Counted from the stretch's first letter, positions 21,805-34,698 are shown. The stretch is DNA of 64,000 nt from Mesocentrotus franciscanus (GCA_037976565.1 CP137685.1:17271980-17335979); one strand, 5' to 3'. A program made the numbers and translations. Notes: generated from the letters alone by a model not told the origin.

Positions 21805-22862
21805 ATCAGAATCTGTCTCGGCGCCAGTTCCTGGTTCATGTTAAACCACAGTCATGACGAAAAGCACGTTACGAAGTTACACGCTTGCATGATACAAGTC
21901 AGCGTAAAGGGCGTAGATCCTGTGAAATTAGAGCATGACATTCCAACCGATCGTGTCCTAAGTATCGTATCTGCTTCCTGAAAATTATTGGATTCGATTT
22001 GAAAGGTCTGTTCACATTGGCAGTGCGTGACACATTTCAAGTTCGATAATAACAACATATAGAGCTCTGAGTACAAGAGTGGCAATGAAAAACAAAACAA
22101 AAAACACCAAACAAACAATCATTAAAATAAAAAGAGAACATCAACAAGCAAATATTACAAGACATATCAATACTCCGCAATATCAAAGAAAAGACACACA
22201 CATACACAAATCGATTGGGTAAAATTTAAAACGAAAGGAAATGCAATCGTGAAGCTTTGTGGAAAAATCCTGCTAAACAAATTCACTGTGGCGCCAATCA
22301 TGCCGACACGTAATATTTCCATGTGTTGCTGATCACTATTTGTCTTGATTTGCACAACCTTTCCAAGGTTTGTGGACTATGGATCACACATTCCTTTCGT
22401 AAATAGCTAATTTTCGGGAGATAATCTTGTGTCTCTTATAGTTCTCTCCGTTGCAGTTATACACGGAATAGCTATGGTAGATTACATTCCTGCCAGCGTT
22501 TCACAAAATATACTCTGCTTTCGTTTTGGAATAATACTTACAGAAGATCAGAAAAATTATTTTGTCATTTCGTCACGCGTTTCATGTTTCTGTCTTTATC
22601 ACAAGATTTCACAAACATAGACAGTAATATCGCCCATCGGTATAGAGTGATAATGGATGTATTCCCATATGGCCCGAAATGATTAAAAAGTGTTGCATTA
22701 CTTCCGCATCGTTCAAATTAAGCGAATTTGAAGGGCTTTGTTAATCCATATGCATGGTAAGCATGACGTTTTTGCCATAGATAACCTATTACCAGTACCT
22801 ATGATTTAAAGAGGAGTTAGATACAAGAACTTACACCCATAAAATAATATATAGTTGCTTGC
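21805..22862. other. Non-coding region, nothing recognised
   Basis: Mixed AT-rich sequence. Several 60-90-codon ORFs exist on both strands but none carries a recognisable motif or a convincing splice context. Confidence 0.4.
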
Positions 22863-23402
22863 CTTTAAAGATATTATGTCCCTTTTGCAGCCAACATCAA
22901 ATTCTGTAGAACTTTGCAGGAATTATGAATATGTCATGTATGTCCTATCTGTGAAATTTAAACGTTAGCAGTGTCCTAATATTCAAATTATGCAAGAAAA
23001 CCCGTTTACTTGCTAGAATTCACTGTCAGACACTATTGAGTGACTGACTGGCCTTTTTCATCTTTGGTAATAACATACATAAAATGAGCTGTAAAGGGTA
23101 CATGAGCGTTTGTCTACATCAATAACCCACTTCTTGTAATGGCCAAAATTAAACTGATTGAATCTTTGCGCAGCATAAAACGTACGACCATTCGGTACAA
23201 TGGTCTGAAAATCAGACTATTACTTACTGGCTCTATAGCTCCTAAGTCGATTCGACAACTAATAGTCGTTATTTTTCCACTTAAAGACATTTTCAAGCCC
23301 CTTTTTTTTGTGAAGTTCTAAATTAGTATTGTCTTTCTAATGCCGTTGGAATTTAACCTTTTCTTTTTGTTTGGCTTGCAAATGGGACATAGTACCTTTA
23401 AA
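22863..23402 (+). mobile_element. ~535-bp MITE, copy 1
   Basis: Terminal inverted repeats are tttaaagatattatgtccc at the left and gggacatagtacctttaa at the right, extending inward through gcag(c)c / ggcttgca. The whole body is repeated in opposite orientation at 26,153-26,685. The interior has no intact ORF. The 60-codon ORFs on each strand are shared between the copies only as DNA. It fits a non-autonomous DNA transposon. Confidence 0.8.
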
Positions 23403-24339
23403 GTGCGTAAAATAATAATGAAGTATGGAAACCACACCCTTATCCCCAAATAATCATGCAGTGACTCACCTTATCACCTGCACCCTCCCACGGAATTAGA
23501 ACAAAAATACTTGAATGATGCTGCGATCATTTGTACATGTACTTTTCAGTTTATAGGTTAGATGATGAATGTATAACAAAATATATTGTTAATGCAAGTG
23601 TAGTCATTTGAATCGCAAAAGCCGATATTAGTATTAATTTTATTATTATTATTATCATTATTAATTATCATTAATATTATTATTATTACGGATGAGTATT
23701 TGACGTTATTATGATTATGAATGACCTCTACCTCAAGTTGTTTATTAGGCGTAGTTTTCATTACGTTATTAACTGCGCCCATAAAGGCAATTGAGTCTTG
23801 CAACAGTTATTCAACACACTATTTGCGCCATTCAATTTTCAGTCACTTATTTTAATTTTTAATATATCACTCTTTTAAAGAGCGTCAAGGTCTGCGACAG
23901 TCGCTGACGCAGTCGCTGACACATGCCTGGTGTGGAACGGGCATTAATCATGACGACCATGTTATTCATTGTCTCCCGTTTCATTTATTAACTACTTGGT
24001 ATTTAGACATCTTCGACCTTTAACTGTCAAGAACTGAGCGGAATTATTGTGGTTATCTAACGAACATTACAAAGCATGCATTTTATCAGAAAAGATATAT
24101 TAAAGGTCCAATAGTATATTTCGAAATCATAAAGGAAAGCTGTCTCAATCATCCTTGCTATTGTCTGGTGGAATATCTTTTGTCTCCTTTGTCAAGCGCT
24201 CCGGTAATCAGACAGTATCGCCCCCTTGAGCGAAAAGAGTATGGATGTCTTTCTCAATAGAATATTGAATCGTAGGAGAAAGCGAACAAAACAGATGAAC
24301 TGGATCTACAGCGAAATGGAAAAAAAAGCATTTTCTACT
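23403..24339. other. Non-coding between the MITE copies, with an ATT microsatellite
   Basis: A tta/att/atc-rich microsatellite lies at about 23,636-23,690. A short direct repeat (gtcgctgacgcagtcgctga) sits near 23,899-23,918. No gene is recognised. Confidence 0.4.
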
Positions 24340-24795
24340 ATAGTATTGTTGACGAGAAGAGCGCAAAATTTGGGACGACAATCATGATGTAAGGCAGTAT
24401 TATCTAAGTGAACTTGAACCAGAACAGTTATATGTTGCATGTCACATAGCTGTAGGGGAGACATTAATCGTCTACTATAATCTTGAATAAAATTGTATAG
24501 AGGAGGACATGGTCTTGACGACAATGTGATGTGAGGAAGATTAAGCAATATTATCTAACTGATCTTGAACTAGAGACAGATCATCCGTTACAAGACTAAA
24601 GTTGAAAAGGAGTTGAACTATAAGAGAATACTTAAAGAGTATATGTGATTTATTGCCATGCCACAATGCTGTTAAACAGGACATGTATCATCTATCAAAA
24701 TCTAGAACAGATTCGATGAAAGGAACACAAGATTGTGTCGGCAATATGATGTAAATGGAGGTTGAATATTATGATTTAACTAAACTTGAACAATA
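24340..24795. repeat. Three degenerate tandem units
   Basis: A block of the form gacgacaat, atgatgta, aggcagtattatctaa, then gaacttgaac recurs at about 24,374-24,422, 24,516-24,572 and 24,738-24,793. The spacing is uneven (about 145 and 220 bp), so the array is old or has indels. No coding function is apparent. Confidence 0.5.
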
Positions 24796-26152
24796 AAATT
24801 CATGGATCTTCTATTAATAAAACCTCCACGAGTTCTCCTTAAAACTGATATTCTTTCCTCAAATGAAATTTCTCGTTCGTTCGTTCATGTGGTTTGCAAC
24901 TTCTGTCAAAATTAGTACATTTTGTAGTTAGTTGCATTTGTTCCAATTTAAAAAATTCGATGTAAGGACATATTTTTTAAAGAGAAAACTTGTGCATATT
25001 ATCCAAGAAAAACGTGGCATTACGCGTTATATTTGTATGACCTTTCAGGAGTTTGAGATATCGCTACAAACGTCTCCTTGAATTGTTCGATTGTCTCCTT
25101 GTTCTCATAAAATCGGGTTAAGTGTGATGTCCTTCAATGCGAATGTCAAGTATTCAGGATCACTTTGCCAGTCTTGTAAACATCTTCAAATTTATGATAA
25201 TCCGATTATGTTTAGAAATATATCAGATTCGCGTACTGATTTTTCCTTGTTTTCTATAGTACTTTTAAGAAAGTGTGGCATCGAAGATGTGCCTCGTAAT
25301 TTGTTTTTCATAATGTCTCCTAGCTCGGTAATCTCTTCCAAATCATAAAGCTTTCATATTTTCCTTACATATTCCCAGGGGCAACCAATTCCAGATTTTA
25401 CATTTTACGCGGCCCTGACTTTTATATTTCAATGTTAATGTTGTATTTGAAGAATATTATTTATGAGGATAAGAAAACTCCATTTTTATGTTATTATCTC
25501 GACATTGACGTGATCAGTGCGTTGCGACGTTCGGAACAAGAGAACATATTTTGTGTTGCATTCAAACAACAATCTTTTGGACAAATTGTAAATACCATTC
25601 ATTCCAAATACCACACACAAACAATACAATTATTGAAATACAACGTGGCTGCATCAAATGAAAAAAGTCTGACTTCAAATCTTGTGCGATTATATTCATT
25701 CTCTTTTTTAAGGATTATAAAACATGCCGGTGGTGAGACATCTGTAAAAATATGGACAGCGGATTCAAATATCATTTTGCAGTCGTTTTCAAAGCTATAC
25801 ATGTGTAGGTATATTGCCACGCCATTAAGGGATCGAGCGACACTGAAATCCCCCGTTTTCAGGCTTAATATGGAGAGGTCTACGGGGGAAAAAGGATGAC
25901 AACATATACAAACGACATTTTTACATGTGACTGCACAGGAAATTATATTTGAGTGTGAATGACCCCAATCCTTTCCATGACTTTGTGATTTCATTCTTGA
26001 CTTGAAGGTCATTTGGCTCGTGTTCGAGCTTTCTTCTATTATCTTTTACTCAAAGTCCGATTGATTATAGGCAGCGATTATCCCTTTCATTAATCATGTT
26101 GACAAACACTCTGGATATGATCATGTCGAGTTCGAGGCAACATGGCCATATC
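24796..26152. other. Unassigned region between inverted MITE copies
   Basis: Holds a 155-codon plus-strand ORF (25,432-25,899) and a 137-codon minus-strand ORF (25,599-26,012) that overlap. Neither shows a domain, a signal peptide or a clear splice context, so neither is called a gene. Around 25,330-25,430 the minus strand has a VKCKIWNWLPL-like word reminiscent of LINE C-termini, but it is too short to assign. Confidence 0.35.
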
Positions 26153-26685
26153 TTAAAGGTACTATGTCCCATTTGCAGGCCAAAAAATGAAAAGGTTAAA
26201 TTCCAACGGCATTTGAAATACATTACTAATTTAGAACTTCCCTCAAAGCGAGAGGGCTTGAAAATGGCTTTGAGTGGGAAAATAACGACCATTAGTTGTC
26301 GAATCGACTTAAGTAATTGCAATCCCCTAAGTAATAGTATGATTTTCAGACCCTTTTACCGAATGGTCGTACGTTTTGTGCTGCACAAAGATTCAATCAG
26401 TTTAATTTTGGCCATTACAAGTAGTGGGTTATTGATGTAGACAAATGCTCATGTACCTATTACAGCTCATTTTATGTATGTTATTAAAGAAAAAAAGATG
26501 TCAGTCAGTCACTCAATAGTGTCTGACAGTGAAGTCTAAGTTAAATGGGTTTCCTTGCGTAATTTGAATAATAGGACGCTGCTAATGTTTGAATTACACA
26601 GATAGGACATACATGACATATTTATAATTCCTGCAAAGTTCTACAGAATTTGATGTTGGCTGCAAAAGGGGCATTGTATCTTTTA
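26153..26685 (-). mobile_element. ~535-bp MITE, copy 2 (opposite orientation)
   Basis: This is the reverse complement of the element at 22,863-23,402. Shared words appear in mirrored order: ggtactatgtcccatttgc, ccaacggcatttgaa, acttaa, gaatggtcgtacgtttt, gattcaatcagtttaatttt, ggccattacaag, gtgggttattgatgtagaca and actcaatagtgtctgacagt. The two copies differ by scattered substitutions and a few indels, so they inserted independently or have diverged since duplication. A LINE fragment begins immediately to the right. Confidence 0.8.
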
Positions 26686-26689
26686 TATA

Positions 26690-27290
26690 GGAGACCTGTT
26701 GAAATTATTGTTCATGCTTTGATTTTATATCATGTAGATAATTGTATTAAATTCACCGTTGTATGGGCTTCCATAAAGGAATCAAATCGAGTTCAGAGAA
26801 TCCAAAATACAGCAGTACGGATGATAGCGGGTGCTTGTTTATGAGACCCCGTTACACCAATTCTCGACAAACAACACTGGTTGCCTTTTGAGAAACATGT
26901 GGTATTCAAGATACTCATTATTTGCTTTAAGGCACATAACAATCTCACTCCATCTTTTATATCAGAACTTATTCATAAACACACTCCAGTAGTATACACT
27001 TCGATCAACATCACAACACATTCTGGCTGTACACCCTGTTAATGTTAATAAATACGGAAACCGATCCTTCATGGAATCAGCTCCTACTCCGTGAAATTCT
27101 CTACCCATAACAATTAGGAATATTATCTTTAGTCAATACTTTTAAGAAAGCTCTTAGGACCTATCTTTTCTCACAGTCGTGTTTATATTTTTCTGTATTA
27201 CGTGTATGTTCTCCAATATTATAATGTAAAGCGCACAGAGTCTTGGATGTAATTATTATGCGCTATACAATTTCAAAGTAGTTATTTTTT
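26690..27290 (+). mobile_element. L2/CR1-like LINE C-terminal fragment with 3' end
   Basis: The first frame reads ...VHALILYHVDNC, then RVQRIQNTAVRMI. After a stop come PVTPILDKQHWLPFEKHVVFK and ILIICFKAHNNLTPSFISEL. This is the region downstream of the reverse transcriptase in L2/CR1 elements (canonical words LDYCN, QRVQNAAARLI, LHWLPV..RI.FK, YKALHG..P.YL). It ends with taaagcgcacagagtcttgg and cgctatacaat, a typical L2-type 3' terminus. Stops and frameshifts interrupt it and the RT domain is absent, so it is a 5'-truncated relic. Confidence 0.75.
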
Positions 27291-29643
27291 CGTAGTATTA
27301 ACTGCAATGTGATAAGCGTTCAATAACAGGGGTTGCCACAAAACGGTGAGGGATCTTTATTTCGTTATTTTTACAGTAAGACGATGGCTTCATTACTTAA
27401 GGAGGCGCTTTTCGAGGACATGAGGTATCCTCTTTTAACTACACAAGTCACGCATCAGTGCATTCGCGTACAATTTAGCTATTGCGACACATGTAAAGCT
27501 CCAGTGACAAATTCAACCGGAGACTAAACACTATAGGCTAATCCTTAACTGAACCCTAACCTGAAACCCAATTGAAAATGTCGCTGGAGCAAATGTCAGA
27601 TAGTGACATATCAGACATGCTGCCTGCCTCCTATCTCTCCTATGTACAAACTCCATGACAAGTGCCTGACCTTCTTATCCTCAATTGAAATCAATCCACA
27701 GAGCAAGCGCTAACATTATTTTTTATATTACTTTCTGAAAAGATGGATGAATTCATCCCACTACATTTTTTACGTCATATTCGTTTTAAGAGTTATAAGA
27801 GGTCTATATTCAACATGACATTTCAAAAATGTATTATTGATTATTTCCTACGTATCTTGTTATCAACTTTTGACCAGTGAACTGCTCAAGGCATTACACT
27901 GAGTTCATATAGCCCTTTGAGGGTTTTCCGATAATCTTCATGATTTGGATATTCCCTACAGAATTAAAAAAAATATTAAAAGGTCAATAATGATTTCAGT
28001 TTTCCTCAAATTTGTTGAAAATTGAATCCAATTCACCACATTCTTCGAATTCTTCACAAAGATAAAGTAGTCTTGAAATGAGAAAAATAACAATAACATG
28101 ACCCAAGATCATCCCTTACGAATAAAAGAAAACAGCACAGAAAGAGAAGACAAAATGACAGTCCGGAAATGAAAACAAATAACAAAACATCACCCGAGGA
28201 TTCAAAGTTGAATTTTCATGCCGAACTGATCTTTCACTTCTAGTTTTTCGCCTAAATCCGACCTGCCCGTATTCATGTTGTGATAATCCGCTCTCGTTAC
28301 GTATCTTAACTGTTCGGATGTGAACTCTACCTCTCAAGCTCAGTATCCTTTTAAAATAAATATTTTCATATCTCCTGGCGTTCTCCATTAGATTTGTATA
28401 AAATGACCCGCAAAATTGTTCAATCATGATCATCCACTACGAATACAGTTATAAGGTAATTGAGATTTGTGAAATCCAAGGTGAAAATAATTGGTTAAAT
28501 TATTAAAGTGTTTAGTTAATGAATTGCCCTAAAACATATAATACCCGTATCCAAAAGTCGATTGAGGATTTAGTAAATTGTCATTGTCATTATTTCAGGA
28601 TAGATTTTCTTAAATATGGGTCTAAAAATAAAGTTTTATAAAGCTCCTTAGTTTCAAATTTTCAACAGTGTTTCCTATTGGGTAATAAGTGTGCACTGTC
28701 ACTGTCATTGGGCAGATTTACAGGTAACATCTTTATTATGGGTACCCTTACCAAGTTTTGATTTTGTTCAAGTATGTGAAAGTATATTCCTCCCCATTTA
28801 TGCTTCTTGAAAACGTGACGTATATATAAAGCTTACATTTTAACATATTCAATAAAGCCCTAAATCAACTAGTCCACCTTGCATTTATGAGTTACGAAAG
28901 AAGCACATTTCAATGGGTGATGAACAAGACTACTGAAATTGCCTTAAGTTTATATTTTACGAAATTTGTTATGATCGCGTGGGTTAGCTACGTATAGTTG
29001 TTATGTTTTTAGAGTGAATTTTCATTTTTGTCTTTTGTTTTGAATTTCTGACTTTTGTGAACCTTCCTTTAACTAGGACGTCCCAGTTTTGACCTAGATA
29101 GTGCAGAGCTGTCGCCGTATTCCTTCTGTAGCTATTTTCCTTGTAACGACGATGCATATCATCAATGAGACTTTAGAGACTTCTTCCAATGAATGCTCTT
29201 TTCAGTCCCTTGAAAATACAAAATGCCCTCAAGAAAATGTCGTCGGAAAATCGAATGTTCTCAGTCCTAAGCGTTTTGCTCAGTTAAGCAAGCTTTTAAC
29301 TTCTATACACATCATTGTACATTTGATTATTAGAGTGAAAGGTTAGCTCTAAATGGTGTTTTCCCAGGGGTGATTTTTTTCTCCAAAAGACTATAAGTTC
29401 TTGGGGATACCCTGCTCAGCAAAGAAAACAAATGTTATTGATCTCAATACTTATTAAGCGCCACATAAGTCACCATAAAACTGAACTTTACAATTGGTTG
29501 TTTAATCGTTTATCTGCGCTGTTGGAGATATCAGGATGCTGAAAATTTATCAACGCATTATTCTTTCACAATTGTAATCCCTTAAGATATTCGATCGTAC
29601 GTGAATGACGCTTAAAGTGATTGGTAATACTATTCTGTTACCA
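27291..29643. other. Non-coding region, nothing recognised
   Basis: About 2.3 kb of AT-rich DNA. The 105-codon minus ORF at 28,116-28,433 and other short ORFs lack motifs. No clear inverted or tandem structure was found by eye. Confidence 0.4.
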
Positions 29644-29670
29644 AATATATATATATATATATATATATAT
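29644..29670. repeat. AT microsatellite
   Basis: An uninterrupted (AT)n run of about 26 bp. The flanking DNA to 30,600 is non-coding and carries nothing I can name. Confidence 0.85.
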
Positions 29671-30698
29671 CGGCACAATCTGAAAAGGATGACAACCGTT
29701 CCCCCAAATTATTACATATGTCCATCTTTTATTAATTAGTAGCCCCCCCCCCATCATCCCCTTGGTAACTGGACCCAGACTACGCCAATAATGGTGGTTG
29801 GGAAAATCATGACTGAGATAACAATCTGGTAACATGCTGATGATATAATGCACATAGGCATGATACAATATTTTTGTGAATATGGGATAGAAATAAGAAT
29901 AGAGATGAAAGGGCAATTATAGTATATAAATATTGAGCATGTGTGGATAATACACAGTGATATTCGTAGCACCACAGCAACGATCTCACGAGATATTATT
30001 GTGTTGAATGCAGATGTTTCGTGGCAGAACTAATTTCAAAGCGTCCTAATCATGTGCGTTGACCAAATACGTAAGTTACAGACCGTCATAAAATTGTTAC
30101 CTTCTTCATCTGTATAATTTTTTTCTAACTTCTTTTTTCTTTTTCTTTATCCAGGCCTTCCCTTGTTGATGGTCATCCAGAATTCAAAACGCAACGCGAA
30201 GTGAGATTAATATGTAATCAGACTTTGTAATGGTATCGGCTGGGCAACCAATTTTCGTCACAATTTTTTCTTCACGACGACATCCCACAAGAGATACGAC
30301 GGAGAGAGCAAAGGGAAAACTAATTTCCTGTTTGTTCCAGGCAATTCTACTCACAACTAGGAACGGCCATTTGACAACGTAGGCATGGAATATACCCACT
30401 GACACCTGTGGCGCATGCGCTATGTTTCGTTCGAATAAAGATTCTCTAACATGTCCAACGTTTTATATCGCTACTTAACCTGTTACCAGCCCCAATGATC
30501 TAATCCTGGTGTGCACCTAGGAAAGAATAGTTGGGATATACTAGACTTTCACGAGGAAAAAGGCGGATTAGATCGGATCACTTAGGGATTGACCACTCAG
30601 TTCTGTCGACGGAACAAGGAAATATAAACAGGACTAAGATTCGTGTTTTGATTTCAAGTTTATGTTGCCAGAGTAATTTAAGTTAAAACAATATAAAA

Positions 30699-32356
30699 AT
30701 GGAGCCTGTTATTGTGATAATGAATTCATCGGTACAGGCTGATAACTACTCTGTAATATCTGGAAGTAACTTCTCGGAAATACGGGAACTGTACAAAGAA
30801 CCCCCATGGATACAAGCCCTATATGGTGTACTCTTTGCCATTGTGACTATATTAGGTGTTGGTGGGAACTCTATTGTCTGCTACATCGTGCTTGGACATC
30901 GGCGCATGCGCACCGTCACAAACTACTCCATCGTGAATTTAGCGGTAAGCGATATCCTCATGGCGGTCATGTGTGTCAATTTTTCATTTTACGCCGCAAT
31001 GTATATGACGTGGCCCTTCGGGGAGTTCATGTGTAAAGCGGTATCGTACATACAAAGCGTGTCTGTGTCTGTTAGTATCTTTACGCTGGTGTCCATTAGT
31101 GTGGACCGTTACATAGCGATATGCCATCCTCTAGTTCTGCGTATGGGATCATCGCAAGCATTAACAGTCATCGCGGTTATCTGGGTAGTCGCGTGCGTAG
31201 TGGCGCTACCTTCTTTAATATTTTCCACTGTCGGCGTAGAGGGGGACTCAACATTTTGCTCTGAGAGCAACTGGGAACAATCTAAAATTTATACGTATAT
31301 CCTGATGGGTATCCAATATTTTGTGCCACTTTGTGTATTGGCTGTTGCATATGGGAGGATTGGCTATGTAATCTGGAGTAGACGAACACCCGGAGAAACA
31401 CAAGCTAGCAGGGACAAGAAGATCAACGAGTCAAAAACAAAGGTAATGACATTCGGGTGAGGATACTACGTATTCCCAAAGAAACTATGTTTGATGATAA
31501 CAGTTTGTTTCTTCTGGTTAATTCGGTCCAGCTCTACGATTCTAATACCCTTAAGAATCGTTGTAAGATTACCTCTCTTCATGTAGGAGTAGTATATGTG
31601 GACCTATAGTACCTGTCGTAAGATTTTAACATCGCAATACGAAGAGATGTGCCAACGGACGCTGCGCTGGGGCTTTTAGACGTCTATGAAATAATCATAT
31701 GATTGGCCAATAACAAATCCTCAGTTTATTAAGTGGGAAGGCACCCCCCCCCCCAAAAAAAGTACCCATACTTAGCAATTCACACATAAAAAAAAACTGG
31801 CCCAGCTTTTATTAGCTAGAGAGTCATTTCCATAGAGGGTGCCTGCTATAAAGGCGTAGCACTGTTTAACAAAGTAACGGGCCGTTCTCTATTGTATTTC
31901 TTTTGTCTATATTATCAGCTCGTCAAGATGTTTGCTATGGTCGTTCTTCTCTTCGCCTTGTGCTATCTACCAATCCACTCCTTCAACATCCTTCAGGAGG
32001 TCTACGAGAATGTCCTCTACTACCGCTATATCAAGCTGGTCTACCTCACTGTACTCCTGGCAGCCATGAGCAACTGTGTCTACAACCCTTTTATCTACTG
32101 CTGGATGAACGCCAAGTTCCGCAACGGCTTCAAGTCTGTGTTCCGATTCCTCCCCGGTGTGCACTACGACAACCAGTGGAAAGTGGTTGCGCATTTAGAA
32201 CGTGGCAACACCGCCATGACGCAACTGACAACGTCACCGTCGCGTCGGCTTCGTGGTGGTCCGTCGGATGCGAAACATTGCTGGCCCGAGCATAGCTATG
32301 AGTCGCTGAGCAACGGGAACGGGAGTCCTATGAGAACCAAAATGGTTGCCGTGTGA
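30699..32356 (+). CDS. Rhodopsin-family neuropeptide GPCR, two exons (luqin/RYamide-NPY-tachykinin group)
   Basis: Seven-helix plasma-membrane receptor, presumably peptide-activated and G-protein-coupled. Exons 30,699-31,442 and 31,919-32,356 join in phase 0 to give 393 residues. The N-terminus has three N-glycosylation sequons (N9-S-S, N16-Y-S, N24-F-S). Approximate helices are TM1 37-63, TM2 73-98, TM3 109-139, TM4 152-176, TM5 198-226, TM6 249-273 and TM7 283-309. Class A landmarks are N57, D85 (LAVSD), WPFG then C112, DRY at 136-138, W162, ECL2 C187, P210, CYLP at 263-266 and NPFIY at 304-308. Helix 8 and a Ser/Thr-rich tail follow. The TM3 segment and the RRTPGE...RDK...SK loop before TM6 resemble luqin/RYamide and NPY-type receptors, but the ligand is unproven. 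TM6 has Tyr264 where class A usually has Trp. The ATG at 30,699 sits in aaaaATGg; Met8 is an alternative start. No upstream exon was identified. Confidence 0.92.
31443..31918 (+). other. Intron of the GPCR gene
   Basis: A 476-bp intron with donor AAG|GTAATG and acceptor TATTATCAG|CTC, preceded by a T-rich tract (tttcttttgtctat). Reading through from exon 1 meets a stop within six codons, and exon 2 is open in the same phase, which supports the splice. It separates the third intracellular loop from TM6. It contains a C-run followed by an A-run near 31,746-31,761 but no other feature. Confidence 0.88.
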
Positions 32357-34310
32357 GCAGATACGCAGTTCGGGCCGAAAACATCAATTATGAACAAATA
32401 TTAAAATAATAATGATTAAAAAAGGAGAAAGAAAGAAAGAAAGAACAAACACTTTGGTACGATGTACCGTGCAAAGACTTGGGTACACATTGTTGCATGA
32501 AAAGGAACACATGTTACTTATCATGGACTATGGTCAAGCAAACTCTTAACATGAAGCTGCCTAAGGCCTTAAATACATCACTCTCTGTAAAAAAGGCAAA
32601 GTGTTCAACGAATTTCTACATAATAGAACACGTGTTTATTGATTACACGTCCAAGGATGTGTTATCAAGGGCAAAAACATCTCTGGAAGATTAAATGCTG
32701 TTAAAGTATAGAGATTATTAAATTTCTTAAAATCATTCTTTGACACAAATTGAATACAACCCCGCAATCGGAAAATATCTAAATTTGCCTCTGGAACGAT
32801 AAGTACGACTGACGGCTAGGTTACTTCCATGTAATTTACCTGTCAATGCACAAGCTGCCTAAGAACTAGACAGAGACTGGATACGGTCTTTTTTGGAGCA
32901 CAATGGACGTCCCCTGTCAATGGGACAAGTTAAGTTTCAGTGAACTGACAATGCCTTTTAGCCATTCTGTTCATTCTACCACTGCATAACACTCTATGGC
33001 AGTGACTAAACCGATTTAAGTTTAATTAGCTTAAAGAATAATACAACAATGTCCAAGGTATATGTTTTAAACTCTCGCGTTTCGTCTACGCAAACTGTAT
33101 TTTGTAACCGATTGCTTTCCCTAATTATCTGCGCATCGTAGGTATTTTTAATGTGATAACGGAATCTATGTCAACCATTTCAAGTCTCTGCCAAAGAGTT
33201 TCCAGTGGTTGGGTGAGCAGGTTCATTGATGCGGCTTGCATTCATACGGAGTTAACGCAGGACAACTGTTGTCCACAAAAAGATCCGTCTCTTATAACTG
33301 ACAACTGCCCTCCCAGGTGGTAATGCACAATGACCTATTACCAACATGTACAGTAAATAAACCTACCGTTGACAGCTAACGTGGACAACTACCTGGTAAA
33401 TACAACATTTTAAAAGACGAAAACACCGACTATTACTATCGACTGAGACATTACCTTGATAACAAACTTACAGTCCAACGCTGAAGACTGCTTTACACAC
33501 CGACAGTATACTGTTTCTATATATTATTATCATTGCGATGTTTGTTGTGCATTTATTTATTGGATAAAATGATGAGTACATACACTTATTTCCGAAGAAA
33601 AAAACACGGAAAAAACAAAAAAACGCACCACAAATTAAAAAATAAATACACACACAAAAACAAATGATAGTGTTTGAACTGTAAAGAGCATCTGCAAATT
33701 AAGTTCGGACGAATGTTTAAATGTATAGGACAAATCACCGACGCGATAAGATGATATTGGAAGTAACGAGTAATGCCTCTCAAATCCACTGCTCACCTAA
33801 TCCCCATGCAGCCGTTTTCCCCGAACCACATATATCGTAATCCCATCCTAGACACTTTTGTAATAATCCATTTTGTTCAATAAAGATAGCATATCTGTTA
33901 CATTAAGCATGCCAGTTATATAAATGTAAAGTTAGACCGATCCTAGGCAAACATAAATTTAATTGTCACCAATATTGCAGAAGGAAATGCAATGTATGTA
34001 TGTTGAGCTCCATGATTTGGCCTTTGTCACAACGATCCCTCTCAATTTGCTATGTTATGTAATTCGTAAACAAATCAAAATCAATATTTCAATGATGATA
34101 TGTTAATGTACATGGAAGACTGATAGTAGTTATGTGCCTGGTAAGAGATCATTATTCAAATAAATGAATAAGTGTAAATAAATACAACATGGATTAATCA
34201 GTGACGTCCATACCTTACATGTTTTAATCATCATCCCCATTAAGAATATTTGCCTCTATGGTATTTTACCACTGCTGGTAGAGTAGACAGTTACGTCACC
34301 GGAAGTGACA
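32357..34310. other. Downstream flank of the GPCR gene, probable 3' UTR in part
   Basis: No second gene is recognised. The first AATAAA on the plus strand after the stop is at about 33,356, and another is near 33,879. Either could serve the GPCR transcript, giving a 3' UTR of roughly 1-1.5 kb. The 71-codon ORF at 32,479 has no motif. Confidence 0.4.
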
Positions 34311-34425
34311 CTCGCTCACGGGTCAAATTTTTGGCGCACCGAAATAGTTCCCTCCCTTGGATATGGAATGTGGGAGGAACTATTTGGAGCTCAAAGAATT
34401 GACCATTGAGAGCGCTCGCTTGCTC
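34310..34425. mobile_element. Short hairpin element (MITE-like)
   Basis: The left arm, ggtcaaatttttggcgcacc then gaaatagttccctccc (34,321-34,356), pairs with gggaggaactatttggagct and then caaagaattgacc (34,372-34,404). A few mismatches fall in the middle of the arms. Outer cgctc/gagcg words extend the pairing. It has no coding capacity. Confidence 0.55.
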
Positions 34426-34643
34426 GTATAACAACTATCTCCCCCAGCACTCTGGGTTCTTTATACTTGACGGACTGACTTAAGATGATGTTGACGTGGC
34501 TCTACATCTTCTTTAGAATACCACTTACTGCAAAGTTATTTCTTTTTACAGCGATTTGTAAGGCAGAAGAAGATATCACCTGAAATACACCTTAATTTGA
34601 CTGACTTAATATCCTAATACGCTTCAAATAACTGCTATCTCAT

Positions 34644-34645
<2 letters not shown>

Positions 34646-34695
<50 letters not shown>
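34646..34695. repeat. Long AT microsatellite
   Basis: About 50 bp of uninterrupted (TA)n, the longest dinucleotide run of this type in the window. It is likely to be length-polymorphic and able to extrude as a cruciform. Confidence 0.92.

Positions 34696-34698
<3 letters not shown>

Noticed and set aside
25330..25430. LINE C-terminus on the minus strand (VKCKIWNWLPL-like)
   Set aside because: One short word without the neighbouring blocks is insufficient to call an element.
25432..26012. 155-codon plus ORF and 137-codon minus ORF, overlapping
   Set aside because: Neither has a recognisable domain, signal sequence or splice context. Overlapping ORFs on opposite strands of this size occur by chance in such DNA.
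31892..32356. Second GPCR exon as a separate small gene
   Set aside because: It lacks its own start context. A clean acceptor at 31,917-31,918 and matching phase join it to the exon ending at 31,442.
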